Source of the DNA: Dactylosporangium sp. AC04546
GTDB lineage: Bacteria > Actinomycetota > Actinomycetes > Mycobacteriales > Micromonosporaceae
Reading direction: 5' to 3'
NCBI RefSeq assembly: GCF_022095675.1
Contig: NZ_JAHYSG010000061.1
Coordinates: forward strand, 10,201 to 74,200
Length of the DNA: 64,000 bases
Shown here: positions 51,134-60,388 of the stretch, piece by piece
Position numbering within the stretch: the stretch's first letter is position 1
How the letters are laid out: each line of letters starts with the position of its first letter
Notes under the pieces: model-generated
The model's input: only the letters and a program-made list of their open reading frames with translations
Database searches by the model: none
Told to the model about the DNA's origin: nothing
Translations under genes and position numbers: made by a program

Positions 51134-53242
51134 TCAGCGGAGCAGGGAGGCCGGGGTGATCGGCAGGTCGTGGACCCGGATGCCGGTGGCGTGGTACACG
51201 GCGTTGGCGACCGCGGCCGCGGTGCCGACGATGCCGAGCTCGCCGATGCCCTTGGTGCCCATCGGGTTGAGGTGCGGGTCGTCCTCGTCGATCCAGCGCG
51301 CCTCGATCGCCGGCACGTCGGCGTTCACGGCCACGTGGTAGCTCGCCAGGTCGTCCGTCACGAAGTCGCCGGTGCGCCGGTCCATGACGCTGCGCTCCAT
51401 GAGCGCCATCGACAGGCCCATCGTCATGCCGCCGATGAGCTGCGAGCGGGCCGTGGTGGGGTTGACGATCCGGCCGGCCGCGAAGACCCCGAGCAGGCGG
51501 CTCACCCGGACCTCGCCGGTGCCGGGGTCGACGCGCACCTCGCAGAACTGGGCGCCGAACGAGTGGCGCGCGAACTCCTCCCGCGCCGCGACGTCCTCGG
51601 TGGTGTCGGCGGTCGCGAAGACGCCCTCGGCCGGCACCCGCCCGTGGTGGAGGCTGTCGATGCGCTCGCGGACCCGCCGGCACGCCTCGGTGACCGCCCA
51701 GCCCCACGACGAGGTGCCCATCGAGCCGCCGGCGACCGGCGCCGGCCCGATCGCGCTGTCGCCGACGGTGATCTCGACGCAGTACTGGGCGACGCCGAGC
51801 GCGTCGGCGGCGATCTGGCGCAGCACGGTGCGGGCGCCGGTGCCGATGTCGGCCGCGTTCACCTGCACGTGGAAGTGGTCGTCGGCGGTGGCCCGGGCGG
51901 TCGCGGTCGACGGCCAGGTGATCGCCGGGAACGTCGACGCGGCGACCCCGGTGCCGACCAGCCAGCGCCCCTCGCGGCGCACCGCGGGCCGCGGGTCGCG
52001 GCCGGCCCACCCGAACCGCTCGGCGCCGTCGCGCAGGCAGTCGGCGAGGTGCCGGCTGCTGAACGGGATGCCGAGCTCCGGGTCGACCTGGGTGTCGTTG
52101 GCCAGGCGCAGCTGGACCGGGTCCCAGTTGCCGGCCACGGCGAGCTCGTCCATCGCCGACTCCAGCGCGAACGACCCCGGGCACTCGCCGGGCGCCCGCA
52201 TCCAGGTCGGCGGCGGCACGTCGAGCGGCGCGACCCGGTGCGTGGTGCGCCGGTGCGGGGCGGCGTACAGCGTGCGGCTGATCACCGCGGTCTGCTCGAC
52301 GAACTCGATGACCTTCGACGTCTGGCTCACCGCGTCGTGGCCGATCGCGACCAGCCGGCCCCGCTCGTCGGCGCCGAGCCGGACCCGCTGGATGGTCGGC
52401 GTGCGGTACCCGGCCAGCGAGAACAGCATCTGCCTTGTGAGTGCCAGCTTGACCGGCCGGCCGACGCACCTGGACGCCATGGCGGCCAGGACCGCGGTCA
52501 CCCGGCCCGGCCCCTTCGAGCCGAAGCCGCCGCCGACGTGCTCGTTGACCACCCGGACCATCTGCGGCGGCAGCTCGAACAGCCCCGCGAGGGCGTCCCG
52601 CACGCTCGTCGAGGACTGCGTCGAGTCGAACACGACGAGGTTGCCGCGCTCCCAGAACGCGGTCGCGGCGTGCGGCTCCATCGCGACGTGGTGCATCGCC
52701 GGGGTGCGATAGGTGGCGTCGACCCGCACGGCGGCCGTGGCCAGCCCGGCGTCGAGGTCGCCGACCACGCTCATGCCCGGGAAGCCGGCGTTGACCGTCT
52801 CGGGGGCGTAGAGCGCCGGGTGGTCGGCCCGCAGCTCGGTGTCGGCCGTGACCGGCTGCTCGTCGACGACCACCGCCTCGGCGCCCTCCCGGGCGCGCTC
52901 CAGCGAGTTGGCGACGACCATCGCGACGACCTGGCCGCGGTACTGGATGCGGGGCGACTGGAGCACCAGCAGGCCGGGGTCGCCGATCGGCTCCAGGCGC
53001 GGCGCGCTGCCGTGCCACACGACCGCGAGCACCCCGTCGAGGGCGAGCGCCGGCTGGGTGTCCACCGTGGACACCCAGCCGGCGGCGACGGTCGACAGCA
53101 CCGGCCAGGCGTAGACGGCTCCCGGCACGGGATGGTCGACGGCGTACGGCGCGTGGCCGGTCACCTTGTCCCGGGCCTCCAGCCGCGGCTGGGCGACGCC
53201 GATGCTGCGCACCTCACCGAGGCGGATCCGCGCGATGCTCAC
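51134..53242 (-). CDS. Molybdopterin-binding subunit, xanthine/aldehyde oxidoreductase (PaoC-like)
   Basis: The 702-aa large subunit of a molybdo-enzyme has an opening ARDKVTGHAPYAVDHPVPGA and a molybdopterin loop VNEHVGGGFGSKG. A substrate-pocket segment TWMRAPGECPGSFALESAMD follows, with IGTGARTVLRQIAADALG and a C-terminal GTKGIGELGIVGTAA whose Glu is the catalytic base in the family. The GTG start at 53242 overlaps the FAD-subunit stop (GTGA). With the two smaller subunits it oxidises aldehydes or N-heterocycles in the cytoplasm. No Tat signal is visible. A dedicated insertion chaperone (PaoD/XdhC type) is not in the window. Confidence 0.9.
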   Translation of the reverse strand: MSIARIRLGEVRSIGVAQPRLEARDKVTGHAPYAVDHPVPGAVYAWPVLSTVAAGWVSTVDTQPALALDGVLAVVWHGSAPRLEPIGDPGLLVLQSPRIQYRGQVVAMVVANSLERAREGAEAVVVDEQPVTADTELRADHPALYAPETVNAGFPGMSVVGDLDAGLATAAVRVDATYRTPAMHHVAMEPHAATAFWERGNLVVFDSTQSSTSVRDALAGLFELPPQMVRVVNEHVGGGFGSKGPGRVTAVLAAMASRCVGRPVKLALTRQMLFSLAGYRTPTIQRVRLGADERGRLVAIGHDAVSQTSKVIEFVEQTAVISRTLYAAPHRRTTHRVAPLDVPPPTWMRAPGECPGSFALESAMDELAVAGNWDPVQLRLANDTQVDPELGIPFSSRHLADCLRDGAERFGWAGRDPRPAVRREGRWLVGTGVAASTFPAITWPSTATARATADDHFHVQVNAADIGTGARTVLRQIAADALGVAQYCVEITVGDSAIGPAPVAGGSMGTSSWGWAVTEACRRVRERIDSLHHGRVPAEGVFATADTTEDVAAREEFARHSFGAQFCEVRVDPGTGEVRVSRLLGVFAAGRIVNPTTARSQLIGGMTMGLSMALMERSVMDRRTGDFVTDDLASYHVAVNADVPAIEARWIDEDDPHLNPMGTKGIGELGIVGTAAAVANAVYHATGIRVHDLPITPASLLR

Positions 53243-54225
53243 CAGCTCGCCTCCGTCATGCCGCGCAGGACCGCCACCGTCAGGTTGCGCAGCAGCGGGA
53301 CCTTCCAGCCGTTGTCCGGCAGCGGCCGCGCGGCGAGCAGCTCCTCGTCGGCGCCGCGCTCGAAGGTGTCCACGGTGGCCGGCGCGCCGCGCATCGCGCG
53401 CTCCGCGGCCCAGGCGCGCCACGGCAGGTGGGCCACCCCGCCCCAGGCGATGCGCACGTCCTGGACGGTGCCGTCGCGCACGTCGATCGCGGCGGCGACC
53501 GAGCCGTCGGCGAACGCGAACGACGCGCGGTCGCGGACCTTGCGGTAGGTGGAGCCGGCCGCCATGGGCAGCGGCGGCAGTACGACACCGGTCACCAGGG
53601 CACCGCGGGGAAGGTTGGTGTCGCGGTCGGGGCGGTCGCCGGGCCGCCGGTAGAGATCGTGGACGCTGATCCGGTCGGGCCCGTGCGGGCCGAGGAACTC
53701 CACCTGGGCGTCCATCACGGACAGTGCCACGGCCAGATCCGACGGGTTGGTGGCGACGCACTGCCGGGAGGCGCCGAGGATCGCCAGGTCGCGGTGCTCG
53801 CCCTCGATGGCGGCGCAGCCGGCGCCCGGCTGGCGTTTGTTGCACGCCTTCGTGACGTCCTGGAAGTACCGGCAGCGCGTGCGCTGCAGCAGGTTGCCGC
53901 CGAGCGTGGCACGGTTGCGCAGCTGCCCGGAGGCGCCGGAGAGCAGGGCGAGCGACACCGCGGGGTAGCGCTCGCGCACGACCGGGTGGGCGGCCAGGTC
54001 GCTGTTGGACACCAGCGCGCCGGCCCGCAGGGCGCCGTTCGGCAGCGTCTCGACGTCGCGGTAGGGCAGGTCGCCGACGTCCACCACGACCTCGGGCGCG
54101 CTGACCCCGAGCTTCATGAGGTCGACGAGGTTGGTGCCGCCGGCCAGGTACACGCGGCCCGGGCGGGCCATGGTGGCCACCACGGCGGCCGGCTCCGCGG
54201 CGCGCTCGTAGGCGAACGGCTTCAT
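53239..54225 (-). CDS. FAD-binding subunit with probable [4Fe-4S] site (PaoB-like)
   Basis: The 328-aa subunit has FAD motifs YLAGGTNLVDLMKLG and ATLGGNLLQRTRCRYF. The inserted Cys-rich stretch (RCRYFQDVTKACNKRQPGAG, then CAA) is characteristic of PaoB/YagS-type subunits that carry an extra [4Fe-4S] cluster. It passes electrons from the molybdenum site via the 2Fe-2S subunit to FAD and an acceptor. It starts at ATG 54225, overlapping the 2Fe-2S gene by four bases, and its end overlaps the molybdopterin gene. Confidence 0.9.
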   Translation of the reverse strand: MKPFAYERAAEPAAVVATMARPGRVYLAGGTNLVDLMKLGVSAPEVVVDVGDLPYRDVETLPNGALRAGALVSNSDLAAHPVVRERYPAVSLALLSGASGQLRNRATLGGNLLQRTRCRYFQDVTKACNKRQPGAGCAAIEGEHRDLAILGASRQCVATNPSDLAVALSVMDAQVEFLGPHGPDRISVHDLYRRPGDRPDRDTNLPRGALVTGVVLPPLPMAAGSTYRKVRDRASFAFADGSVAAAIDVRDGTVQDVRIAWGGVAHLPWRAWAAERAMRGAPATVDTFERGADEELLAARPLPDNGWKVPLLRNLTVAVLRGMTEASW

Positions 54226-54725
54226 CGGCCGGCCACATCGGCGACGGCGGCGACGATGTTCACGTAGGCGCCGCAGCGGCAGATGTTGCCGCTCATCCGC
54301 TCGCGGATCTCGTCCTCGGCGCTCACGTCCCCGGTGCCCGTGAGGACGCTCGGCCAGCCCTGCTCGAGCTCGTCGAGCAGCCCGACGGCCGAGCACACCT
54401 GGCCCGGCGTGCAGTAGCCGCACTGCAGCGCGTCGTGCTCGGCGAACGCCTCCTGCACCGGGTGCAGCCCGTCGCCGGCGTTGAGCCCCTCGACGGTCGT
54501 GACGGCGGCCGCGTCGACGCTGACCGCGAGGATGAGGCAGCTGTTCACCCGCCGCCCGTCGAGCAGCACCGTGCACGCCCCGCACTGCCCGTGGTCGCAG
54601 CCCTTCTTGGTGCCGGGCAGCCCGAGCTCCTCGCGCAGCACGTCGAGCAGCGTGGCCCGGTTGTCGGTGCGCAGCTGCTGGCGCCGCCCGTTCACGTGCA
54701 GCGTCAGGTCGCTCGTCGTTCGCAT
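54222..54725 (-). CDS. [2Fe-2S] subunit of the molybdo-enzyme (PaoA-like)
   Basis: This 167-aa protein has a plant-type ferredoxin cluster motif, TKKGCDHGQCGACTVLLDG, and a second alpha-helical cluster motif, CGYCTPGQ then NICRCGAY. It is the first gene of the three-gene operon. ATG 54725 follows an in-frame GTG at 54734; either may be used. Periplasmic PaoA has a Tat leader, which is missing here, so the complex is likely cytoplasmic. Confidence 0.92.
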   Translation of the reverse strand: MRTTSDLTLHVNGRRQQLRTDNRATLLDVLREELGLPGTKKGCDHGQCGACTVLLDGRRVNSCLILAVSVDAAAVTTVEGLNAGDGLHPVQEAFAEHDALQCGYCTPGQVCSAVGLLDELEQGWPSVLTGTGDVSAEDEIRERMSGNICRCGAYVNIVAAVADVAGR

Positions 54726-54832
54726 GTCCCCCACGACCGGCGTGCTGCCCGCCCCGCCCCGGATGATGCCCGGCCGGGACGGAGATCACCCTTCCTTGAC
54801 CTCAAGCCCGCTTCAGGTTCGACGCTGGATGC

Positions 54833-55801
54833 ATGCGTGCGATCGAGGTGGCCCGGTTCGGCGGGCCGGAGGTGCTGGTGGCGGCGGAGGTACCGGACCC
54901 GCGGCCGGTGCCGGGGGCGGCGGTGGTGCAGGTCGCGGCGGCCGACACCCTGTGGGTGGAGACCCGGATCCGGGCGGGCGAGGCCGGGGCGATCTTCCCG
55001 GTCGAGCCGCCGTACGTTCCCGGGGCCGGCTTCGCGGGGACGGTCCGCACGGTCGGCAGCGGCGTCGATCCACAGTGGATCGACCGGCGGGTCGTCGTGC
55101 GGACCGGGCACACCGGCGGCTACGTGGAACGGGCGGCGGTGCCGTGGGCCTCCCTGGTGCCCGTGCCGGACGGGGTCGAGCTGCGCGACGCGGCGGCGGT
55201 GCTGCACGACGGCGTGACCGCGCTCGCCCTGGCCGACGTGGTGAAGCTCGCCGCCGGCGACCGGGTGCTGGTGACGGCGGCCGCGGGCGGGATGGGGGCG
55301 CTGCTCGTCCAGCTGGCCCGCGACCTCGGCGCGACGGTGGTCGCGGCGGCCGGCGGGCCGGCCAAGCTCGACGCACTGCGCGGGCTCGGCGCGCACCTGC
55401 TGGCCGACTACACCGCGCCGGGCTGGACGGACCGGGTGTGGGAGGCGACCGGCGGGCTCGACGTGGTGCTCGACGGCGCCGGCGGCGACTACGGCCGGGC
55501 CGCGTTCGACCTCGTCGCCGAGGGCGGCCGGTTCTCCGCGCACGGCACCCCGGCCGGTGCGTTCGCGGTCGCCGACCCGGTGGTGGCGCGGCAGCGCGGG
55601 GTCACCGCGACCGGCATCGAGGCCGTGCAGCTGGACCCCGGGGCGTTCCGCGGGTACCTCGTGCGGGCCCTCGCGGCGGTGGCCGCCGGGCGGCTGCGGC
55701 CGCTCGTCGGGCAGACGTTCCCGCTGGAGCGGGCCGCCGACGCGCACCGCGCGATCGAGGCCCGCACCGCGGTCGGCAAGACGCTGCTAACAGTCGCATG
55801 A
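54833..55801 (+). CDS. Zinc-independent quinone oxidoreductase-like (MDR family) protein
   Basis: The 322-aa medium-chain dehydrogenase/reductase has an N-terminal GroES-like domain (YVPGAGFAGTVRTVGSGV) and a Rossmann NADPH site VLVTAAAGGMGALLVQLARD. The catalytic-zinc Cys/His and structural-zinc Cys residues of alcohol dehydrogenases are absent, which fits quinone reductases or enoyl reductases. A C-terminal helix region LERAADAHRAIEARTAVGKT is typical. It is divergent from the molybdo-enzyme operon and ends 15 bp inside the convergent rhodanese gene. The substrate is not known. Confidence 0.88.
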   Translation: MRAIEVARFGGPEVLVAAEVPDPRPVPGAAVVQVAAADTLWVETRIRAGEAGAIFPVEPPYVPGAGFAGTVRTVGSGVDPQWIDRRVVVRTGHTGGYVERAAVPWASLVPVPDGVELRDAAAVLHDGVTALALADVVKLAAGDRVLVTAAAGGMGALLVQLARDLGATVVAAAGGPAKLDALRGLGAHLLADYTAPGWTDRVWEATGGLDVVLDGAGGDYGRAAFDLVAEGGRFSAHGTPAGAFAVADPVVARQRGVTATGIEAVQLDPGAFRGYLVRALAAVAAGRLRPLVGQTFPLERAADAHRAIEARTAVGKTLLTVA

Positions 55802-56212
55802 CACGGCCCAGCGGGGAGCCGTGAGGTCGTCGGCCGGACGGTGGTCGCGGCCCGCCGGGGTCTGGAACGTCAGGCCCTCGCGGACCCAGTACTCGTAGCC
55901 GCCGAGCATCTCGCGGACCCGGTAGCCGAGCCGGGCGAACTCCAGCGCGGCCTTCGTGGCGCCGTTGCAGCCCGGGCCCCAGCAGTACGTGACGACGTCG
56001 GCGTCGCGCGGGATCTCGGCCGGGGCGCGGGTGGCGATCTCGGCGGTCGGCAGGTGCACGGCGCCGGGGACGTGGCCCTGGGCCCAGGCCTGCGGGCCGC
56101 GGGAGTCGACCAGGACGAAGCCGGGAGTCCCGGCCTCCAGCAGGGCGTGGACGTCGCTGACGTCGGTCTCGTAGGTCAGGCGGGCGGTGAAGTGGGCGAT
56201 CGCGTCGGTCAT
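55787..56212 (-). CDS. Single-domain rhodanese-like sulfurtransferase
   Basis: This 141-aa rhodanese domain has FVLVDSRGPQAWAQGHVPGA, and the active-site loop VTYCWGPGCNGATKAA, whose first Cys would be the persulfide carrier. ATG 56212 (or 56221) is the start. It is divergent from a GlxA/FtrA-type regulator, a pairing common in actinobacteria and likely involved in sulfur or cysteine stress, by inference. The 3' end overlaps the oxidoreductase gene. Confidence 0.88.
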   Translation of the reverse strand: MTDAIAHFTARLTYETDVSDVHALLEAGTPGFVLVDSRGPQAWAQGHVPGAVHLPTAEIATRAPAEIPRDADVVTYCWGPGCNGATKAALEFARLGYRVREMLGGYEYWVREGLTFQTPAGRDHRPADDLTAPRWAVSCDC

Positions 56213-56283
56213 GGCGTCCATGGTCGGTTGCCGAGCGCGGGCGGGACAGTGGCGGTAACGACGCCGTACGCTAAGATCCCGCC

Positions 56284-57246
56284 ATGCTGCGCGTGTCGGT
56301 GCTGGCCTACCCGGGGATGTCGGTGTTCGAGACGGGCATCGTGACCGAGGTGTTCGGGCTGCCCCGGCCGGAGCTCTCCGTGCCGTGGTACGACCTCGTC
56401 GTGTGTGCGCCGTCGGCCGACCCGGTGCCGGTCATCGGAGGTGCGCAGCTGCACACGCCGCACGGGCTGGACGCGTTCGCGGCCGCCGACACCGTCATCG
56501 TGCCCGGCGTCGCCGGCGTGCACGGCGACCCGCCGGCGGCGGTGCTCGACGCGCTGCGGCACGCCCACGCGCGGGGCGCGCGCATCCTGTCGATCTGCTC
56601 CGGCGCGTTCGCGCTCGCCGCCGCCGGGCTGCTCGACGGGCGGCGGGCCACCACGCACTGGCGCTACGCCGAGGTGTTCCGACGCCGGTTCCCGGCCGTG
56701 GACCTCGACCCCGACGTGCTGTACATCGCCGACGGGCCGGTCTGGACGAGCGCGGGCAGCGCCGCCGGGCTGGACCTGTGCCTGCACGTGGTCCGCTGCG
56801 ACCACGGCGCGGCGATCGCCAACGCCGTGGCGCGGCGGCTCGTCGTCCAGCCCCACCGCGACGGCGGGCAGGCGCAGTTCATCGAGAGCCCCATGCCGCC
56901 GGCGGCCGAGGACGACCGGATCGCCGCCAGCATCACGTGGGCCCTGGAGCACCTGGCCGAGCCGATGACGGTCGAGGGGCTCGCCGCGCGGGCGCACATG
57001 TCGCCGCGCACCTACCTGCGGCACTTCGCCCGGGCCACCGGCACCTCGCCGATCCGCTGGCTGATCCGCCAGCGCGTGCAGGCCAGCCTGGCGCTGCTGG
57101 AGACCAGCGACGAGCCGGTCGAGCGGATCGCCGCCGCGGTCGGGTTCGAGACGCCGGTGACGTTCCGCCACCACTTCACCGGCGTCATGCGCACCTCTCC
57201 CTCGGCGTATCGAAATGCGTTTCGGGCCCGGGTGGCTCTGGGGTAG
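56284..57246 (+). CDS. GlxA/FtrA-type AraC regulator with GATase1-like domain
   Basis: The protein is 320 aa. Residues 1-190 form a DJ-1/PfpI-like domain (VLAYPGMSVFETGIVTEVFG, with nucleophile-elbow region RILSICSGAFALAAAG). Residues about 215-310 are two AraC helix-turn-helix motifs (MTVEGLAARAHMSPRTYLRH, then PVERIAAAVGFETPVTFRHH). Related proteins respond to small metabolites. It is divergent from the rhodanese gene, which is probably its target. It is followed after 11 bp by ABC permease genes, which may be co-transcribed. Confidence 0.9.
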   Translation: MLRVSVLAYPGMSVFETGIVTEVFGLPRPELSVPWYDLVVCAPSADPVPVIGGAQLHTPHGLDAFAAADTVIVPGVAGVHGDPPAAVLDALRHAHARGARILSICSGAFALAAAGLLDGRRATTHWRYAEVFRRRFPAVDLDPDVLYIADGPVWTSAGSAAGLDLCLHVVRCDHGAAIANAVARRLVVQPHRDGGQAQFIESPMPPAAEDDRIAASITWALEHLAEPMTVEGLAARAHMSPRTYLRHFARATGTSPIRWLIRQRVQASLALLETSDEPVERIAAAVGFETPVTFRHHFTGVMRTSPSAYRNAFRARVALG

Positions 57247-57257
57247 CGTCACTCGCC

Positions 57258-58052
57258 GTGCCGACCTGGGGGACGCTCATCGGGCTGGGCTTCCGGCGCT
57301 GGTCGGCCTACCGGATGGCGGCGTTCGCCGGCGCGTTCACCAACAGCGTGTTCGGCCTGATCCGGGCCGCCGTCGTCACCGCGACCGTCGGCGTCGCGGG
57401 CGGGGTGCTCGCCGGCTACGACGCGCGCGGCGTTGCCACCTACGTGTGGCTCGGGCAGGCGCTCATCGGCCCGGTGCACCTCGGCGCCTGGAACGACCTC
57501 GCCCAGCGCATCCGCACCGGGGACATCGCCGTGGACCTGGCCCGCCCGGTCGACCCGATGCTCGTGTACCTCGCCGCCGACCTCGGCCGCGCCGCCTTCG
57601 TCTTCCTGCCGCGCGGCCTGCCGCCGCTCGCCGTCGGCGCGCTGGTGACCGGCCTGTCCCTGCCGGCGACGCCATTGCCGTACCTGCTGGGCCTGGTGAG
57701 CGTCGCGCTCGCCGTGGGCGTGTCGTTCGGCTGCCGCTGGCTGCTGAGCCTCAGCGCGTTCTGGCTGCTCGACCTGCGCGGGCCGACCACGCTGTACCTC
57801 GTGCTGACCGCCGTCCTCACCGGCCTGGCGGTGCCGGTGCACTGGTTCCCGCCGTGGCTGGCCACGCTCGCGGCGGCCACGCCGTTCCCGGCGATGCTCC
57901 AGGCGCCGATCGACATCCTCAGCGGGCGGGTCGCCGGCGGCGCGGCCGTGGCGGGCCTCGCGGTGCAGGCCGCCTGGCTGGCCGGGCTGCTCACGGCCGG
58001 GTCGCTGATCTTCCGGCTGGGCGCGCGCCGCCTGGTGGTACAGGGTGGCTAG
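57258..58052 (+). CDS. ABC-2 type transporter permease 1
   Basis: This 264-aa protein has about six hydrophobic segments, with the amphipathic TYVWLGQALIGPVHLGAWND and LAQRIRTGDIAVDLARPVD motifs typical of the ABC-2 permease subfamily DUF990. It starts at GTG 57258 and overlaps the second permease by 8 bp. Two permeases plus one ATPase gene form a complete exporter. The substrate is unknown. Confidence 0.85.
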   Translation: MPTWGTLIGLGFRRWSAYRMAAFAGAFTNSVFGLIRAAVVTATVGVAGGVLAGYDARGVATYVWLGQALIGPVHLGAWNDLAQRIRTGDIAVDLARPVDPMLVYLAADLGRAAFVFLPRGLPPLAVGALVTGLSLPATPLPYLLGLVSVALAVGVSFGCRWLLSLSAFWLLDLRGPTTLYLVLTAVLTGLAVPVHWFPPWLATLAAATPFPAMLQAPIDILSGRVAGGAAVAGLAVQAAWLAGLLTAGSLIFRLGARRLVVQGG

Positions 58053-58833
58053 CCCCTATCTCACGCTCATCGCACTGCGGATGCGGTCCCAGACGGCGTA
58101 CCGCGGATCGTTCGCGATCGAGGTCGCCGCCAGCCTCGGGGCGACCGCGACCGGGCTCGCCGAGCTGTACGTCATCTTCGCCAACGTGCCGGTGCTCGGC
58201 GGGCTCACCTTCGACGCGGCGCTGCTGGTGTTCGCGCTCGGGCACGTCGCGTTCAGCCTCGCCGACCTCGTCGTCGGGCACCTCGACACGCTGCCGACCT
58301 ACCTGCGGGCCGGGACGCTCGACGCCTTCCTGCTGCGCCCGCTGCCGGTCCTCGCCCAGCTGGTCACCGACGACCTGTCGCTGCGCCGGCTCGGCCGTAC
58401 CGCCGCCGGATCCGTGATCGCGGGCGTGGCGCTGGCCCGCACCGCCCCCGGCTGGAGCGCCTACAGCGTCGGGCTCGTCGCGCTGACGATCGTGAGCGGC
58501 GCCGCCATCTTCGCCGCCCTGTTCGTCGGTGCGGCGGCGGTGCAGTTCTGGATGGTCGACGGCGCCGAGTTCACCTCGTCGTTCGTCTACGGCGGCAGCT
58601 ACGCGGCGCAGTTCCCGACGAGCATCTTCACCGCGCCGCTGCGGGTGCTGTTCACGTTCGTGGTGCCGGCGGCGTTCACCGCCTACCTGCCGGTGCTGAC
58701 CCTGCTCGGCCTGCCCGGGCCGTTCCCGTCGTGGATCGGCTGGTGCACGCCGGTCGCCGCGGCCGGGGCGTGGGCGGTCGCGCTGCTGGGCTGGCGGGCC
58801 GGGCTGCGGCACTACACGGGGACGGGATCATGA
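58045..58833 (+). CDS. ABC-2 type transporter permease 2
   Basis: The 262-aa partner permease has six hydrophobic segments and a similar cytoplasmic motif, HLDTLPTYLRAGTLDAFLLR. It starts at GTG 58045. The ATPase gene starts within its stop codon (ATGA). The sequence is related to permease 1 but distinct, so the exporter is likely a heterodimeric membrane unit. Confidence 0.85.
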   Translation: MASPYLTLIALRMRSQTAYRGSFAIEVAASLGATATGLAELYVIFANVPVLGGLTFDAALLVFALGHVAFSLADLVVGHLDTLPTYLRAGTLDAFLLRPLPVLAQLVTDDLSLRRLGRTAAGSVIAGVALARTAPGWSAYSVGLVALTIVSGAAIFAALFVGAAAVQFWMVDGAEFTSSFVYGGSYAAQFPTSIFTAPLRVLFTFVVPAAFTAYLPVLTLLGLPGPFPSWIGWCTPVAAAGAWAVALLGWRAGLRHYTGTGS

Positions 58834-59759
58834 TCATCGAGGTCGAGGCGCTGGAGCGGCGGTTCAAGGCGGTCAAGGCCGTCGACGGGCTCACGTTCGC
58901 GATCCCCGAGGGCGCGGCCGTCGGCTACATCGGCGCGAACGGCGCGGGGAAGTCGACCACCATCAAGATGCTCACCGGCATCCTCAAGCCGAGCGCGGGG
59001 CGGGTCCGCACGTGCGGGCTCGAGCCGCTGCGCCACCGCCGGCAGCTCGCCCGCCGCATCGGCGTCGTCTTCGGCCAGCGCAGCCAGCTGTGGTGGGACC
59101 TGCCGCTGCGCGACTCCTACCGGGCCCTGGCCGCGATCCACCGGCTCGACCGGGCGGCCGCCGGGCGCCGCCTGGACGAGCTGGCCGACCGCCTCGATCT
59201 CGGCGAGTTCCTCGGTACCCCGGTCCGGCAGCTCTCGCTGGGCCAGCGCATCCGCGGCGAGGTCGCGGCGGCCCTGCTGCACTCGCCGGAGCTGCTCATC
59301 CTCGACGAGCCGACGATCGGGCTCGACGTGCTGAGCAAGGAGCGCCTGCGGGTGTTCCTCACCGAGCAGCGCGAGCTGCACGGCACCAGCCTGCTGCTGG
59401 CCACCCACGACATGGGCGACGTGCACCGGCTCACCGGCCGCATCCTGGTGGTCGACCACGGGCGGCTCGCGTTCGACGGGACGCTCGCCGAGCTCGCCGG
59501 CCAGGTCGGCGCCGAGCGGATCGTCGTGCTCGACCTGGCCGGGCCCGCCCCGGACCTGACCGGGGTGCCCGGCACCCGGTTCATCGGCGCCGAGGCCGGC
59601 GGGCTGCGCCAGCGGCTGGCGTTCGCCCCGGGCTCCTCGACGGTGGCCGCGGTGCTGGCCGCGGTGGCCGAGCGGGCCCAGGTCCACGACCTCACGATCG
59701 AGGAACCCGACATCGAGGCCGTGGTGCGCCGCCTGTACCTGCTAGGTTCGGCGTCGTGA
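58830..59759 (+). CDS. ABC transporter ATP-binding protein
   Basis: The 309-aa protein has Walker A GANGAGKSTTIKML, a Q-loop in FGQRSQLWWDLP, an ABC signature reading LSLGQR rather than LSGGQ, Walker B LLILDEPTIGLD and the switch His in LLATHDMGD. A C-terminal extension of ~80 residues ends in DIEAVVRRLYLL. It powers the two permeases encoded just upstream, to which it is translationally coupled. The altered signature Gly-to-Leu is normal for DUF990-linked ATPases. Confidence 0.9.
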   Translation: MIIEVEALERRFKAVKAVDGLTFAIPEGAAVGYIGANGAGKSTTIKMLTGILKPSAGRVRTCGLEPLRHRRQLARRIGVVFGQRSQLWWDLPLRDSYRALAAIHRLDRAAAGRRLDELADRLDLGEFLGTPVRQLSLGQRIRGEVAAALLHSPELLILDEPTIGLDVLSKERLRVFLTEQRELHGTSLLLATHDMGDVHRLTGRILVVDHGRLAFDGTLAELAGQVGAERIVVLDLAGPAPDLTGVPGTRFIGAEAGGLRQRLAFAPGSSTVAAVLAAVAERAQVHDLTIEEPDIEAVVRRLYLLGSAS

Positions 59760-60388
59760 CGATGAGTGGCGCGGACGTCCTGCGGTCGGTGGCGCTGGTC
59801 CGGGAAGCCTTCGGCGACGTGCCGGACGACGGCTGGGGCCGTCCGGCGGGCACGCTGACCTGGTCCTGCTGGGAGACGATCGAGCACATGGCGGACGACC
59901 TGTTCGCCTACGCCGGCCAGGTGGCGCTGGCCGACCCGCCACGCGAGACCTACCTGCCGATCGTGTGGCGCACGATGCGCGACGACGGCCCGTCCAGCAC
60001 GATCTTCGTCGAGGCTACGGGCGGCACGCTCGGCCTGATGCGCGTGCTGGAGGCGTGCGGCACGATGCTGGCCGGCGTCGTCGACAGCGCCCCGGCGGAC
60101 CGCCGCGGCTGGCACCCGTACGGGATCAGCGACCCCGAGGGCTTCGCCGCGATGGGCGTCGTCGAGGTGCTCGTGCACGCGTGGGACGTGGCCGACACCG
60201 TGGGCCGGGCGTGGAAGCCACCGGCCGACCTGTGCCAGGCGGTACTGGACCGGCTGTTTCCCGGGGTGCCGTCGAGCGACGATCCCTGGCAGGTGCTGCT
60301 GTGGGCGACCGGCCGCGCCGAGCTGCCCGGCCATCCGGCCCGCGCGGACTGGCGCTGGGACGGGCGTCCCCTAGCCGAACGCGGCTAG
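59756..60388 (+). CDS. DinB-like / TIGR03086-type metalloenzyme-fold protein
   Basis: The 210-aa protein has a four-helix DinB-like pattern: GTLTWSCWETIEHMADDLFA and a second His in AMGVVEVLVHAWDVADTV. The conserved His residues can bind a divalent metal, as in mycothiol-dependent maleylpyruvate isomerases. It starts at GTG 59756, overlapping the ABC ATPase stop, so it is in the same transcript. Its 3' end overlaps the convergent DyP gene by 18 bp. The reaction is unknown. Confidence 0.75.
   Translation: MTMSGADVLRSVALVREAFGDVPDDGWGRPAGTLTWSCWETIEHMADDLFAYAGQVALADPPRETYLPIVWRTMRDDGPSSTIFVEATGGTLGLMRVLEACGTMLAGVVDSAPADRRGWHPYGISDPEGFAAMGVVEVLVHAWDVADTVGRAWKPPADLCQAVLDRLFPGVPSSDDPWQVLLWATGRAELPGHPARADWRWDGRPLAERG

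Noticed and set aside
49607..53548. A 1,313-codon plus-strand frame spanning two convergent loci
   Set aside because: It runs through the regulator, the terminator dyad and antisense to the molybdo-enzyme operon.
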